NCBI GenBank assembly: GCA_949316495.1
Contig: OX439001.1
Coordinates: 21,977,001 to 22,041,000, forward strand
DNA length: 64,000 nucleotides
Origin: Amphiduros pacificus
Lineage: Eukaryota > Annelida > Polychaeta > Phyllodocida > Hesionidae
Direction of reading: 5' to 3'
Position 1 is the stretch's first letter. Every line of letters starts with the position of its first letter. The notes below the pieces were generated by a model. The model was not told where the DNA came from. It made no database searches and saw only the letters and a list, made by a program, of their open reading frames with translations. The translations under genes were made by a program, and so were the position numbers. Below are positions 42,301 to 56,100 of the stretch, piece by piece.

Positions 42301-44179
42301 AATGTTCCTAATTAATCTAACACATAATATCTGGATGTATAATGTGGCAATTCTTTTTGAAAATAAATATGTAATTATGGCAGGTAAACACAAAAACCTA
42401 CCTTTCGGCTGAATGTGGAGAATGGGTCTAATCTTTCTTCATACTGTCCGGAATATCTGGTTTCAGTGGCATCATCAACAGAACTTGAACCCTGCAAATT
42501 CATATTATATAAATGAATACATTATAAAAACATGCAATGATGTCTAACAGTTGTGTGTTTAACAAGCACTGCATTATCTTGACACAAGACATTCCCATCC
42601 TTAGTGATACCTCGTCTAAGATAGGGATATTCTGGTTTCTAATCCTACAAGGAGGCAAACAATGCTGTATGTTGTACCTTTGATCCGTATCCCTGCAAGT
42701 ATTTGATCTTCTCGTAGAGTTTGACATTGTCAGATCTCAGTTTGTCCGTCTCATTCTGCAGCATCTGTACCTGCTGTTGTTGACATGCTGTTTGCTGTGA
42801 AAAAATATCATTATTACAACAAGTTGTACATAAATGTATGCATAGTGCTCCATTATTGAAAAGTTTCAAGGAAGATGTATCTCAGAATTAAACCTTCCAA
42901 AAAAATTATTTAAAGGATTCAGCTCACCTAAAGTTCCTCCATTTTAAGAAAGTTAATAATTTCTAATGTGCCATAACAGAATTTGGTAAAGAATTTTAAT
43001 GAGTAATGAGTATAGATAAAAAGTATCCATTTCTCTATTGTGATTCTAGTGGCCATTGTCTTATATTTTCTTTATTAAAGCATGAACCAGTTTTATATTT
43101 TTAACAAACATCTGCATTTCAACAAATAAACTGCCTGAAGTTACTCTACCATATTGCTTTATATAGAGCATGTAAATTAAGATGTACACATTCCTTAAAC
43201 TGTAACATCACCAGCCTAATTTATGAACGGAAAACGTGAATGGAATAAATCAAAGCATTGATGTTTGATTATATAGTGTGTGGTGTATAAGGATTTCTCA
43301 CAGCCTCAAGTTCCTGAGTCCTCAGTCTGAATCGCTCTCTCTGACTCTGCACTATGGGAAGCAGGGAGTCTGCGGCCGATTTCACATCCCCTGCTGCTTG
43401 GCCAACTTATCACATAAAATAACATTATAACAGGTTAGAAATATATATCCCATCCTATCTTTCAACTTATAATACAAGTACTGTTTTGATTATTGGTCTC
43501 TTTGTCAAATCTTAATGTTGAATCAAGCAAAGTTAATTATCACATTTTTAAACTGAAGTGATGAGATACCTGGAAGTGTGACATCCTTGACGGCCTCAGC
43601 AACGGCCTCCAATGACTGCACTGGAGTGGTTTCACCCTGCAACATATAAAGTAGCCAATCATCACAAATATTGCTCACAAAAATTATTGTAATTTGAATA
43701 TTCAATTTATTCAATAGAATATAGCTTTCTCTTGACAAAATGATGCATGACCTTAAAATAAATAAGAACAAAATTTGGCAAACTTTTTTTGTGTATAAAT
43801 GTATATTCATATCAATATTTACAATAGAAATGAAAAGCTGAAATTATCAGTTTGCAAGACGTATCATGTACAAACTTGCCTTGAGAAGACCTCTACACAC
43901 AAAGTCAATCTTATCCCTGCATCTGATCATGGATAAAACTCCCTCAAGATTCCCTCTCCAAACAGAAACAACCTAACCCCAATGTCTCCTCTGAGCATAG
44001 ATACATTTCCTTAAGGGCAATCCCTGTAAATAGTGACCTTACCTCAGCATCGCCTCTGAACATTGAAGACAGAGCATTGACACTGCGCAGGTCTTCCTCC
44101 AGCTGTGTGATGAGTTGTTTCTGCTCCTGGATTGTACTGAATGCATCATTGTACTGTTCCTGCAGTTTACTGTATCTTC
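39350..44179 (-). CDS. CUX1: CASP-only exons (nine exons)
   Basis: Exons 44179-44043, 43636-43570, 43405-43302, 42794-42678, 42491-42402, 41971-41915, 41678-41598, 39860-39796 and 39407-39350. The first five carry coiled-coil sequence ([57 protein letters not shown]). The membrane segment is divided between the exons at 41598 and 39860 ([22 protein letters not shown]). The last exon encodes [18 protein letters not shown], like FADHLHKFHEND of vertebrates. The acceptor of the first exon lies in a four-unit 101-bp tandem repeat. Confidence 0.93.
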
Positions 44180-47100
44180 CTGTGACGAAAAGCAATAAAC
44201 TTCATATCATTACCTTGATAGTTCAATAAAACAACTATCTTCATTCACACATTTTAAAACTGAGTTTTCGCTGTATCTTCCTGTGACGAAAAGCAATAAA
44301 CTTCATATCATTACTTTGATAGTTCAATAAAACAACTATCTTCATTCACACATTTTAAAACTGAGTTTTCGCTGTATCTTCCTGTGACGAAAAGCAATAA
44401 ACTTCATATCATTACTTTGATAGTTCAATAAAACAACTATCTTCATTCACACATTTTAAAACTGAGTTTTCGCTGTATCTTCCTGTGACGAAAAGCAATA
44501 AACTTCATATCATTACTTTGATAGTTCAATAAAACAACTATCTTCATTCACACATTTTAAAACTGAGTTTTCATACAGGCAATATCATATCACATGTATG
44601 AATAATGTAAAACTATCTCATTCTGACATCAAGTCAAATCAGGAAACTAATCCCCCATCTGATTCTGAGGTGAATAGAGGTATGCTGATGGTTGCAATTT
44701 TCAAATTTAAACGAGAACGGAACAAAGCCTTCACTCCTACAATCATTTAATTATCCTATCAATAATTATTGGGTCAAGACACTAATGTAATAATAGAAAA
44801 ATACTTGGCTGCAAAAATGTAGGATTTGTTTGAGTGAAATGGAGTGGAAGCACGTACTCCCAATACAAGACTTCATTTTTTGTTTTAAAAGCTGTCATTG
44901 AAACCTCAGGACAGTTTCACATTTTCTGCTTAACCCATAAACATTATATTTGAAAGTAAAATTGCCATTTGAAAGTTAGAAATATGAAAAAAATGATCGG
45001 ACATGATTTTCAGGTACAAGATTTTGGCAAAATGCAACATACCAAAATACAGTTTTCTGTGAACTGAAAATTAAAAAAAAATTAGCCTAAACCACTTCTG
45101 AAAGTTTTTTTATGGAAAGAGGATATGATTTTCTAAAGTAATACAAACATTTTATTTTTGTATTTAAGAAAACATTTTAAAAAGGCTAATTTTCTGGACC
45201 AATTCCTACTCTTGGTTTACTAAAATATAACCGTGAGAAATTTGTAGAACATTTCTTTTTTATCAACCACTAATGCTACATATTTGAGTGAAAACACAGC
45301 TGTAAAAATCTTTCCTCTGAAAGCTTTGAGCCTGTATAAAATCAAGATCTAAATATGTGGCTGATGCTATGATTCTTAATAAAGCTTTGTACATTTAAAG
45401 ATATAAAAAAACATTTCAGATCAAATCAGTACAGTGGTCTGGGAAGTTGGTCTTTACACAGTTAATTTTTGAAATTGTGAGCAAATCTGAAGTATTTAGT
45501 TCAACTGCCCTGTTGATGTCCTGTATTATCAAAAAATAATCATATTGACTTAATATTTGAGAATTCCATTATCCATTGTTGATGGAGTTCACTGTGGGAC
45601 AAAACAGGATATTTATGTCACTTGCAAAAACAAAACAATGTTATCTTCGATTCAACAAAATGGTAACACATTTTTGCAGTTCCATATCATGTATTTTATT
45701 GACCAAAATGTTTCCAATACAAAATATCTATTACAGATACAACTGCTAAAATAGGCCTTGTCTCAATACATCATCACTCTATAGATATAACAATACAAAC
45801 ACTACATTGTACGCCAATGGGATGTAAAAGACACATTGTTTGACCTTCATCCAGTCATACATGACCTTGGCAGTCAAACAGTACAAAATGCATTATACTG
45901 GTTTCCATGACAACAACAATGGTTTTCCATGACAACAAGACAATGGTTCCAGAACACAATGGAAAAGAAATGGATTCAAACTGGAAAGGGCAAAGGCAGT
46001 AAAAATGCCTTATCCCAAATTGCACTGTTTATATGGATATTTTATATTGTAAAATTTGCATTAAAATATTCATTCATTGTTTTTTTAATTTGGTAATTAT
46101 TTCCCTCATAATATTGTCACTTTTGGTTACAATCATCAGATTATCTCTCCAATTAAACATTGTTGTGAAAGGCAAAAAAGAAAGCATTAAATATGATACT
46201 CTGTTATGATTGCACTTGATTTTAGTAAATTCAAAATTAATTTTCTTCATGATCTCATAATATAATATGTCAAGAAACACATTTTGTACTGATCATAAAG
46301 GCATATGAGTGAATGATCAGATATCCAAGTCAACTTTATTAAGTACATGCTGGATAATTATAATATAAAAGTCTCATTGAAACAAGAGTAGAAAAATACA
46401 ATGATACAGCAATCTGTTAAATGAATATCATATATAATCATCATAAAGGATGATTTCACATTATATACTTATGCAGGTATACAGGTTACAATGATAACAC
46501 TTTGTTGATTTTTTGTCAGGGCGTGCTCCCCTGACGTTTAACAAAGAAATGAACGACCCACACGAACAGTCACTTTATTGTTTCATAGTTTTACAAAATG
46601 AAGGCAAATATATTGACATTTTTTCTGGCTTTCACCATATCATCCCAACAATAAAACTTGTCAATCAACAACTCACAGACAACATATTTATGGTATTAGA
46701 GTATATTATATATTTTTAGTCACATTCAAAATCACATCAATAAATAAACTTTCGTAAATATTTATTTATTCAATAAAAGTGACATATATGTATGTATATA
46801 TATATATATCTGATCTTATCAGATTAACGTTTATTTCACCGTGTGAAATATACCTTTATACCATCTATGTTCTATTTCATCAGGAAATGACATGTATCCA
46901 TTCTCCTCACTTGCCTTGTAAATCTAAAATGGGCAAATTCACTTGTCTCTTTTACAAACTGGAGTATATAAAAAATTGGGCTACCAGCCTGTTATATATA
47001 TCCACATGCAACAAATCTTGATGTACTCACACCACTACTCTGCTACAGATGTCAGCTAGGTTATCTTACAAAATTGGCCTCCAAGGAAAGACTTGTATTA

Positions 47101-50100
47101 AATCGCAAAGTTTGAAAAATAAACATGACATTTATAACTATTATATGAATAATACTGTTAGGACAGACATTAAGACATTTAGTTAGTTATACGGAGGAGT
47201 ATTATTGTTAAAGTACAGGAATGGCATTTACAGTCAGTCAGACAGTAAAGCTATAATTAAGTCAGTATGAAGTTATATATTGGCCATCTTTTAAAACATT
47301 GATTAAAGTATTACCAGAAAGGTATGAGGTCATATAGAAACAATGATGTGCAAGATATGGACACCTTCATAAAGCCATTATTTATTTATTTAAAATATTA
47401 TTTCCCGCAATCATTTTAGTCCTGTTGTTTCAATACCTGAGCAAGTGACTCGCTATGAAAGTGTCCATCATTCGTCTTGTTACTAAGTTGGTTTGTAACT
47501 AATCTTAATATCACTCGAAAGTGTGAGCATTTTTTAAACTGATTTCTGATCACAAAGTTTGGGTAACATGTTAAGACTTCATGTTTCTGAACGCTTTTAG
47601 AATTTGGCATCATCGTGATATAATAATGAACACTTTAGATACCACATTATTCTCGTACATCTAGATGTGAGGAGACATCATATCTAACTGTTGTTACATA
47701 TGAACCCTGATGTGTGCTTGAATAAGACTTCGATAATTCAAGTTAAAACTGACTTCTTATCAATCAGATCCTTTGGTTAAAATTGGCAATATATATTTAT
47801 ATAACATGAGACAATATTAAAGATCTTACAAATTACCAACAGATGGCAACACTGAACAGTATCCCATTGAGAGATACCGCCTATCTGATATTCAAATTAC
47901 AATATTTATATTTCAATCATTTTGATACTATCTAAACCACCTTTTCTTGTCTGATCGTTTCCATTTTTACATTCCAGATAGCAGTTACATGACAGTCTAG
48001 AATAACTGAACATGTTAACAAGGGCTACCTCATTCAATTACTGGTTACATGAGTGGTTAAAAGAATAGAATTACAATAATGATATACATAGATATTTAAT
48101 CTTATTTTGAACACCTTTTTGTACAAATATTTGATAAAAGTTGAACACATTTCATTTACATTGCCCTGGGTATTGAACACAGAGGAGATACATAAATACA
48201 TATGGTACTACAAAAATCTGGAAATAATTATGGCAGAAAGATCAGGTATAACAAACTAATGCAGGATTTCAGGGCACATCATTTTTATATAGCAATTCTA
48301 TTTCATGAACGAGGGGCCCAGAAAAGAGGACCGCCAGGTACAGGATATTTAAATAAGGCAGCAGCAGTTGCTAACAATTACAGCAGTTAAACATAAAATC
48401 ACCCAATTCTAACTTACATCATATCAGTGTGTGGCTGGTCTGACTCTACTTGTATCAGCTTGGTCTGGGGTTGTTTTGTTTCTATAACTCATACTAGTGT
48501 CAATGTACAGTTCGAGCCTTATTGCCTTAATTCTCTGCCATCAGAATTTACATCATTAATGTACTAAATTTTGATTGGGCCATTTGCTGACCCTTTTTGC
48601 CAATATTTTATTTTGATGTAGTTTTGCTGAACCTTTCATTTTTCAAGACATTTTTGCCTTTTTTTCTTGAATAATTGAAGATTTTTTAATTTATATGAGT
48701 ACCATTGATCTTCAAAGATGAATACATGATTGATAAATATCTGTTGTATAAAACAAATACATGAGTTTTGTGTGAAAAGTAATCTTTCAGCAAGATACTG
48801 TGAGTTAAAGAAAAATAAAGTGAATATTTGATATACATTTTCTAGGCTAGAAAATAAACCATCTCTGCTATGTTTATAGTGTATTTTTTACATGTGACAT
48901 TTACTAAACTCCCTTGAACTTTGAATACCTGTTAAGGTGTTACTGAGGAGAAGGCACCATTTAACCCAACATATATTATATATCATATTCTAGTTGCTGC
49001 CTGTGATCGGTTTATCTAGACTTTCCGATCAGACATTTCAGCAGTTATTTCAGCACAGTTTAAGTATCTAAAAGTTTTTGTAATTCATATATTCTTCCAA
49101 ATTTGGCTATTCTGCATTCTAAAACTACATAAATACTTTCCTCTAGATGTGAAGGTATATAAAATGTGATTATAATAAATGATGAAAAATAAAAACAAAG
49201 CAATTATACACAACCTACCTGGTATAACTCAAAATATCAAACTGAACACAATGTGATAAATGATAGTATACACCTGCTATATAATGGAATTGCATTTTTC
49301 TAATCCATATGGCAGAATCAAGGCTATTTTTTTAAAAAGCACCTCACCTAACCCAAACATATAATATAGATAAAATGTGCATCATTCCAGAACAAAAAAT
49401 AAAAAATATAAATGAACACTTTAGTTGTTTGCTTCTAGGGAACTGTGTGCTCAACCTGACATCAAATTTCTCATTAAAAAGACTGGCAACTTGTTTAAAT
49501 AACAAAAGATCCTCCTCGTCCTTTACATATTGGAATTATAATCCAGGGAACACACTGAACATAGATTTTCTCAAAGAAAAACCATAACCAAGCATTAATA
49601 GTAAAAATGCTATTATCTACTTAACAAATGAACACTCACAAAGTAAAATTATAATGATATACACATAATAATAGTTCTGTTTATATGTAAAATATGATGT
49701 GAAAATAACACACAAACGCAATATATGCTGATGGGGTTAAAGTAGTTGTAAAGTTCACCTGTGTATATATACTATCTGATGATAAAGATTTCCTGAATTA
49801 ATATTTTTGGGATAAATAATCTTAATACTTTTCTCAAATGTTCGTGTCAAACTGGCATAATAATATGTGAAAATGAAATTCCATTTTTGTGAACACATTT
49901 CAATGTTTGAACACATTCTCCAATAAGATCATACTTTCTCAAGGTGCTTGGACTTCATAGAATGATATATTTAAGGAGTGGGCAGGTACAGTGCTCAATG
50001 TAATGCTATCTATGTATCAAATAATGACTTAATTATAGCTATTTACAATTAATGGCAGGTTCATCATCAGTTTGATGCATTCAGAAAATTAAAATTCTAA

Positions 50101-53100
50101 GATCTGGTGCAATCAAAAGCACAAAATTAAGCAACTACAAGTCAAAGCTCTGGACTTTCTTAAAACTTATATCTAAAATATCCTAAAAAGTGATCAAATC
50201 AGATCTTGAGGATTCATTATCTTTGAATTTGTGCTTCAATGAATTTAATTTACATATCACAACCATAGTAATGGAATATTACCGAGACAAACTCTCTTCC
50301 CTTTGGGAGCACTTGAGAGAGGAATCAGAATCTACCTATTTCTCAAACTAATTTCCATGTTTGGCGATATACTACTGGTAGCTATATTATGTGTACTGCT
50401 GTATCAGAGGATAGGATCACACAGAGCTTGCGGTGTAGGAGGCACAAGTCACTACATAATACAAAGATACGAGTCCACAGTTTTAGTCTCCGTGAAGACA
50501 CACTCGGTAGCTCGGCTACCTGGCTTCTTCCCTATTTAGAAGTAGTGCCTATTGTCTTCACAGAGGCAAATGGTAACAGAAATAGAGATCTTTGTCACAT
50601 TTCTTGCTAAGTCTTTACTTCAGCCCTTATAACTGTGGTAAAATTGAGGGCTCTCATTATCAAACTGTATCAAAATGTCTACTCTTCTTACTTGAACGTC
50701 ACCTTCTATTGGGTATTTTGACAATGCTCAGTACTAACCTAAACATGGGATGAGAAACCTCAAATTCCCTGCGGCAGCTTTAAAAAATAGTTATCATTTT
50801 AAAAGACAAAAAGCAGCTTTTAACAAGAATATAAAATTTCAGCAATATTTCATATTGAACTTTTCAGAAAAGAGTGTTTTCTGATGCAGATATTTCCACC
50901 ATATACTTTTCTACTTTGAACCTTTCTACTGTAACCCAAGTTGGCTGACAATGTTTTGCTCATACCAACCCTACAAAAATGTTTTTATATCAGATCCACA
51001 TTGGAACTAAATGCTTGTGAATTCAGATCCTTGATAAAATGCATGTGCATGCCCATCAGTGGGGACCATAACAAGTGACAAGTCTCCCATAACAAAGGTC
51101 ATTTATAGTCAAAATAGTCTTGCACGCAGCACATATAATGCTTAAATATATATGTTTGGATATATATGCGTTAAAGTCTGTAATAATATTAATAAAGAGT
51201 AATGCTTTTTTTTAAAGCAGTCATTGAGCTAAAATAATGGGATCAGCATTTGCATAGAGGTTGCTGAACTCCGACCCCAAATACATTGGATATATATGTA
51301 CAATTGAACATGATTTATTAATTACTCAATAAAACAGTAGATGGCAGCACCTTACATCGAACGAGTTTCACTTGATCATTGGTGACCGACTTGCAATATT
51401 CACGTCAAATTACAACATGACACAAAAGCAGTCAACAGATTGATAATAAACTCCTGTGGAGACAATTTGGGGTAAAATGACAAACCTATTTATATAGTTT
51501 CACACCATATTGAACGCTTTAGTAATAGTAAAATATTCCTCAAAATTGCCAATCCATTTCTTCCTCATTGAGCGCTTTGTCCATTTTGTCTACTGTGTCT
51601 GAGAGTGACTTTTTAGTGGACGACGGGACCTGCTGATTTTCTTTGTTTCCAGAACTTTCTCCATCGGAATCTAATGATGTTGTGGGAAGCTTGTCACTAA
51701 TGTCGTTCTCCTTGTTTTTCTTTATACTAAGATCACAAGGTTCAAGCTCACTGCCTGTGGGTAAATTTTCCAGATCTACTGTTTGTCGTGACTTGTCAAG
51801 CTGGGTTCCTTCATAAGCCCACTTGGGTTTGGCACTCTTTCGTCGGTTGCCTCCCGAGCTCATCTTTACTGGAGCAGAGCTGCTATCCCTGCTGCTAATG
51901 TCTTTTTCTTTACTATTTAAACTCAGATCCTCAGCCATCAAATCGGATTTGATGTCCCTGGGGTTAATATTGATGCTGCTCTTGGCACTCAGGTCGGTGG
52001 CTTTCTCCTGACTGTCTGTCGAGTTGAGCGATGACCGACGACTACCCGATACTAACTCAGGTGTGGGGAAGAGCCACTGGGCAGCCCCATCGCTAGCCTG
52101 GAGGGACCGGTAGTGACTGCCAGTCTCACTGCACACACTATCACTGTTATTGGACAAGTCGTCTGGTTCCAGTTTAACTGGTGTGCCTCCAGGGTGGTTC
52201 TGCTGCTTGGCCCTCATGCGATGGTTATGAAACCAGTTGACGATTGTCTTGGAGGTGACCCCCAGTTGTTGAGCTAGACATTCGATGGTGGACTGATTGG
52301 GGTAAGGATCTTGAGCATATGCCATTCTGAGTGTATCCTTCTGTTCCTCGGAAAAAAATACGCGAGGCTTCTTGGCATGGCTCATCTCCGATGTGCGATC
52401 ATCTGAACTCTTTCGACGACGACTAATGGCTGAAAGAAAACAAAAAAAAATTTGGTTAAATTTTTGTGGTATAACTCTCAGAAAAAAAAAATTGGTTAAT
52501 TATTTTATGGAAAAACTTTCAGAAAAAAATTGTCTATTATAGAAGCTTATTTCTTGACTTGGGGAAGCTAATATGGCAGCAGAACTCATAAGTGGATTAT
52601 GACACCTGTATGAACTCTTAATCCCAGCAAAATAAACTTAAACTGTAACTTATAATGTAATTTAACTGTAACTTAGAATATAAGTCAAGAAGTAGTAAAG
52701 GATTCCCAAAAAGATAAATAACTGACAGTGATGAAAGTCAGCATTCAGGAAAAACCTGAAACCCTTAAAAATTAACCTGAAGATACCCCTACCCCCTATC
52801 AGAAATGTCATTTTTGGATGTTTCAGACTGAGTTCGGACCATTTTGAATTTCACATTTGAAGAAAAAAACCTGAATTCAGGTTATTTCCTGAAGACTTTC
52901 ATCACTGAACTGACTAATTTGGAAATATTTCCAGGGATTAAACCATAAATAGAAAAAAAGGTGTTGCATTTAAAATCTATAAAACAATTCTGAGTTCTGT
53001 GCTTACTTTATCCCAATAAACATTAAGCACTTTAAATATGCTAAAATATATCTGAATTAACTGGTCACATTGCAAGACTAACTGAAAGAAGGCCAATGTT

Positions 53101-56100
53101 TATCAGTAAAGCAATGTTAATCAGTATAAGAACAAGTAAGGAAAGCATTTTATCCATCATGTTAAAAACACAAAAATATAGTAGATTAAAAAAGCTGAAT
53201 AATAGGATGACAGGACTAAATAGTATCATCCAATAAAGCAATGGAAGCAGGCAGTGGAAGCAAGCAATGGAAGCAGGCAATGGAAGCAGGCAATGGAAGC
53301 AGGCAATGGAAGCTAGTAATGGAAAAACTCTAACCAGTAAACCATTACAACCTAAGCTAAAAGCGAGTAGAGAAATAATTAAACTAGCAGGTTAACCACA
53401 AGGACATGCCCTTTTAAAAGCAATCTGGTCAAGCTAAAACATTTGATTTTGATGAAAGTTTATAAAAAAAGTGCTGGCAGTATCATCATCATGGAGTAAT
53501 AATCATTATTATCACTGTTATTATCATTATTTTTTATAAAAGTATTATAATTTTTTTTGAACTTGTTAATTTAAAAATTTTGATTTTTTTTTATTCTTTA
53601 TTGCTTTATATTTTTTGATAAGGTCATAATACATTCCCTTTTTTCAAATTGAATTAAGTTAAAACTTTTATTTGTTATTTTTTATGTTTTTGTGTAATGT
53701 GTTCATGGAGATAACATTTTTTCAATATCAATCTCTGTTGATATAAACATTTTTAATGTTCTTTTATATTCTACTTTTTTTCCTTTAATTTTTAAATTGG
53801 ATTGAATATATTTTTTACCAAAAAAAATGCCTTTTTCATCAACCAATTTTGTTTTTAACATGTTCAAGAATTCATGCTATGAACAATTGAATGGCCAATG
53901 TAAATATGAGAAATATTCAAGGTTTTAAATTTATAGTGGTAGTCAAATTTTCAGTGTGTGGTTTACACATTACATCAGTGACTGCCAAATAAACATTGCT
54001 TCAAGTAATTAAAATCTTTACTTTAAATAATTAGAATAGATAAATTGTATTCTTCTCCTTTGTAAATCATAAAAAATCTTCTGATAATAAAACTAATAAA
54101 AAAATATGAAAGAGGTGTAAATTCTCATAGACTTTATAACTGCACTCAGTACTCTTTCTCCACTACGAAACCATTATCATTGTAATTTTCGTTTCATCAA
54201 AGCTATCTATATCTATATGTTAGCATGCTCAGAGGAAACTCCATTATTTTTTGTTCTGAAATTTTATATTATGAATGACTCAGAAACTTTGTGTGTTATT
54301 TCATTAAGTTAGTTAAAAATTACAGAACAAATTTTGGACATAAAGCTCTTTAACAAGAATGTTTAGCTGCGGAGCAAAGAAGTATTACAGCAGAAGGCAA
54401 ATGATAAGGGAAAAAATATTATTGATACAATATTGTAGTGGCAAGCTCACATGAAACTGTAGCGATACCTTTTTGTTCGCTCTGGAAAAGCCTGAGCCTA
54501 TCAATGTTATGAGGATCTCCGAGCCACATATGCATCTTGATGAAGGGCTCTCGTCCCTTGAGACTGAGCATGTGCCAAGGCTTTGGCTTAGACAGGAGCT
54601 CAGACACAGAGCCTTGTGACAGACCGAGGATGCCTTCCCCAAACAGCTTCTGCCCCAGGTTATGGAACTGTAGCACCTCCTTGACCTTGCAGGTGATGGC
54701 AAGAGTGTCCAGCTCTGAGGTCATTGCAGCAATCTCGTACATTGAGGGTTGGACATTGACCCCCTCAGGGGTTCTGGGAACAGGAGGGGTGTCGGGAGCT
54801 GTGGGTACCACAGTGATTGGGGTGGTGGTTATTGGTGGGGTGGTGGGAGATGGGGTTGGTGGGGCCTGAATCATCGTCATGGGGATGGGAGATGGTAACT
54901 CAGGAGAAGTGGCTGCAAAAAGCAACAAACACAACATGTAACTCATCTACATGATGTATGTGACATTCATAAAGTGTAAACTGACCACTCTAACCTGGTG
55001 ATCATGCTATTGCCAAGCCTTAAATTCAACACAGCTTTGCAGCAAATATTAAAAGTTTGAAATCAGGTTTTTTTCCCCAATAAGATTTTTTAACAGAACT
55101 TTGTATTTTGTATCTATTCACTTTTACATATCATATAGTCTAAAAAAAGATAATAAAATCAAAGAGCAGAAAAAACACATCTTCCAATGTTAATGCAAAG
55201 CTTTTTTTCATTAGATAAGTAGAGATTCTAATTTGTGATACTTACAGGTGCTGGGTGGGCTGTTGAATGATGCGCTGCTTCTGAGGAGCTTGTCTGGGGA
55301 GATGTGATACTGGTTAGCAACCAGTGTGGGGATGGATTCCTGGTCCTCCAGAAAGATCTGCATACGGATGAAAGGTTCCCGTCCCTTCTGTGTCAGCATG
55401 TGCCATGGTTTAGGTCTTGCCAGAAGGTCGCTAACGCTGCCCTGAGACAGACCAAGAACATGCTCTCCAAACAGACGCTGGCTGATTGAGTACTGACTCA
55501 AGGTATCTTTTACACATTTGACCAAGTCATCTGTGTTGAGGTTGGAGTATTTATCAAACTGTTCCTGGGTGATAGGTGGTAGCACTGCTCGTAGTGGCCT
55601 CTGTGACTGGTTGCCTTGGTGTGGGCGTGTTGTAAGCGAGTTGGCAATGCTCTGCATGCGCTGTAAAGGAGAGACATCAGTGGGTATGATGGGGAAGGGG
55701 GTTAATTCTGGAAAGGCAGGGTGGCTGTTTGAACGAGGTCTGACAAGGAAGAATGCACTGCCTGCATGTCGTAAAGCTTCTTGGTTGAACATCACTTCTT
55801 CAGCAGAAGGTCTTCTGTCCATGTATTCTCTGTGTCTACTCTCTGGTGTTCCTCTTCTATCCTCTCCATAACTGCCATCCTCAGATGGTTCTCTCTTCAA
55901 TCTTAGGTTCAGAACTTCTTCCATTTTTTCCCGTTTCAATTCTCCTTCCCTTCGTTCGCTGTCAATCTTGTTCTCTTTGTCTTCCCTGTACTTGTCGTTT
56001 TTCTCATATTTCTTGGCATTCTGAGCTAGCCGTGCCAGTTCCTGCTGGTACATAGTACACTCAGCAAGATTGCCACTCTTCTCGGCAGCCTTGGCCAGCT

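Larger units (their letters stand above)
52430..54468 (-). other. CUX1: CUX intron before the homeodomain exon
   Basis: A 2-kb intron with a 172-bp MITE, a 13-bp minisatellite and long A/T-rich runs. No additional exon was found. Confidence 0.5.

Noticed and set aside
44574-51539. Search for a separate gene between the CUX and CASP exons
   Set aside because: Only short frames without motifs were found on either strand; the stretch is explained as 3' UTR and intron.
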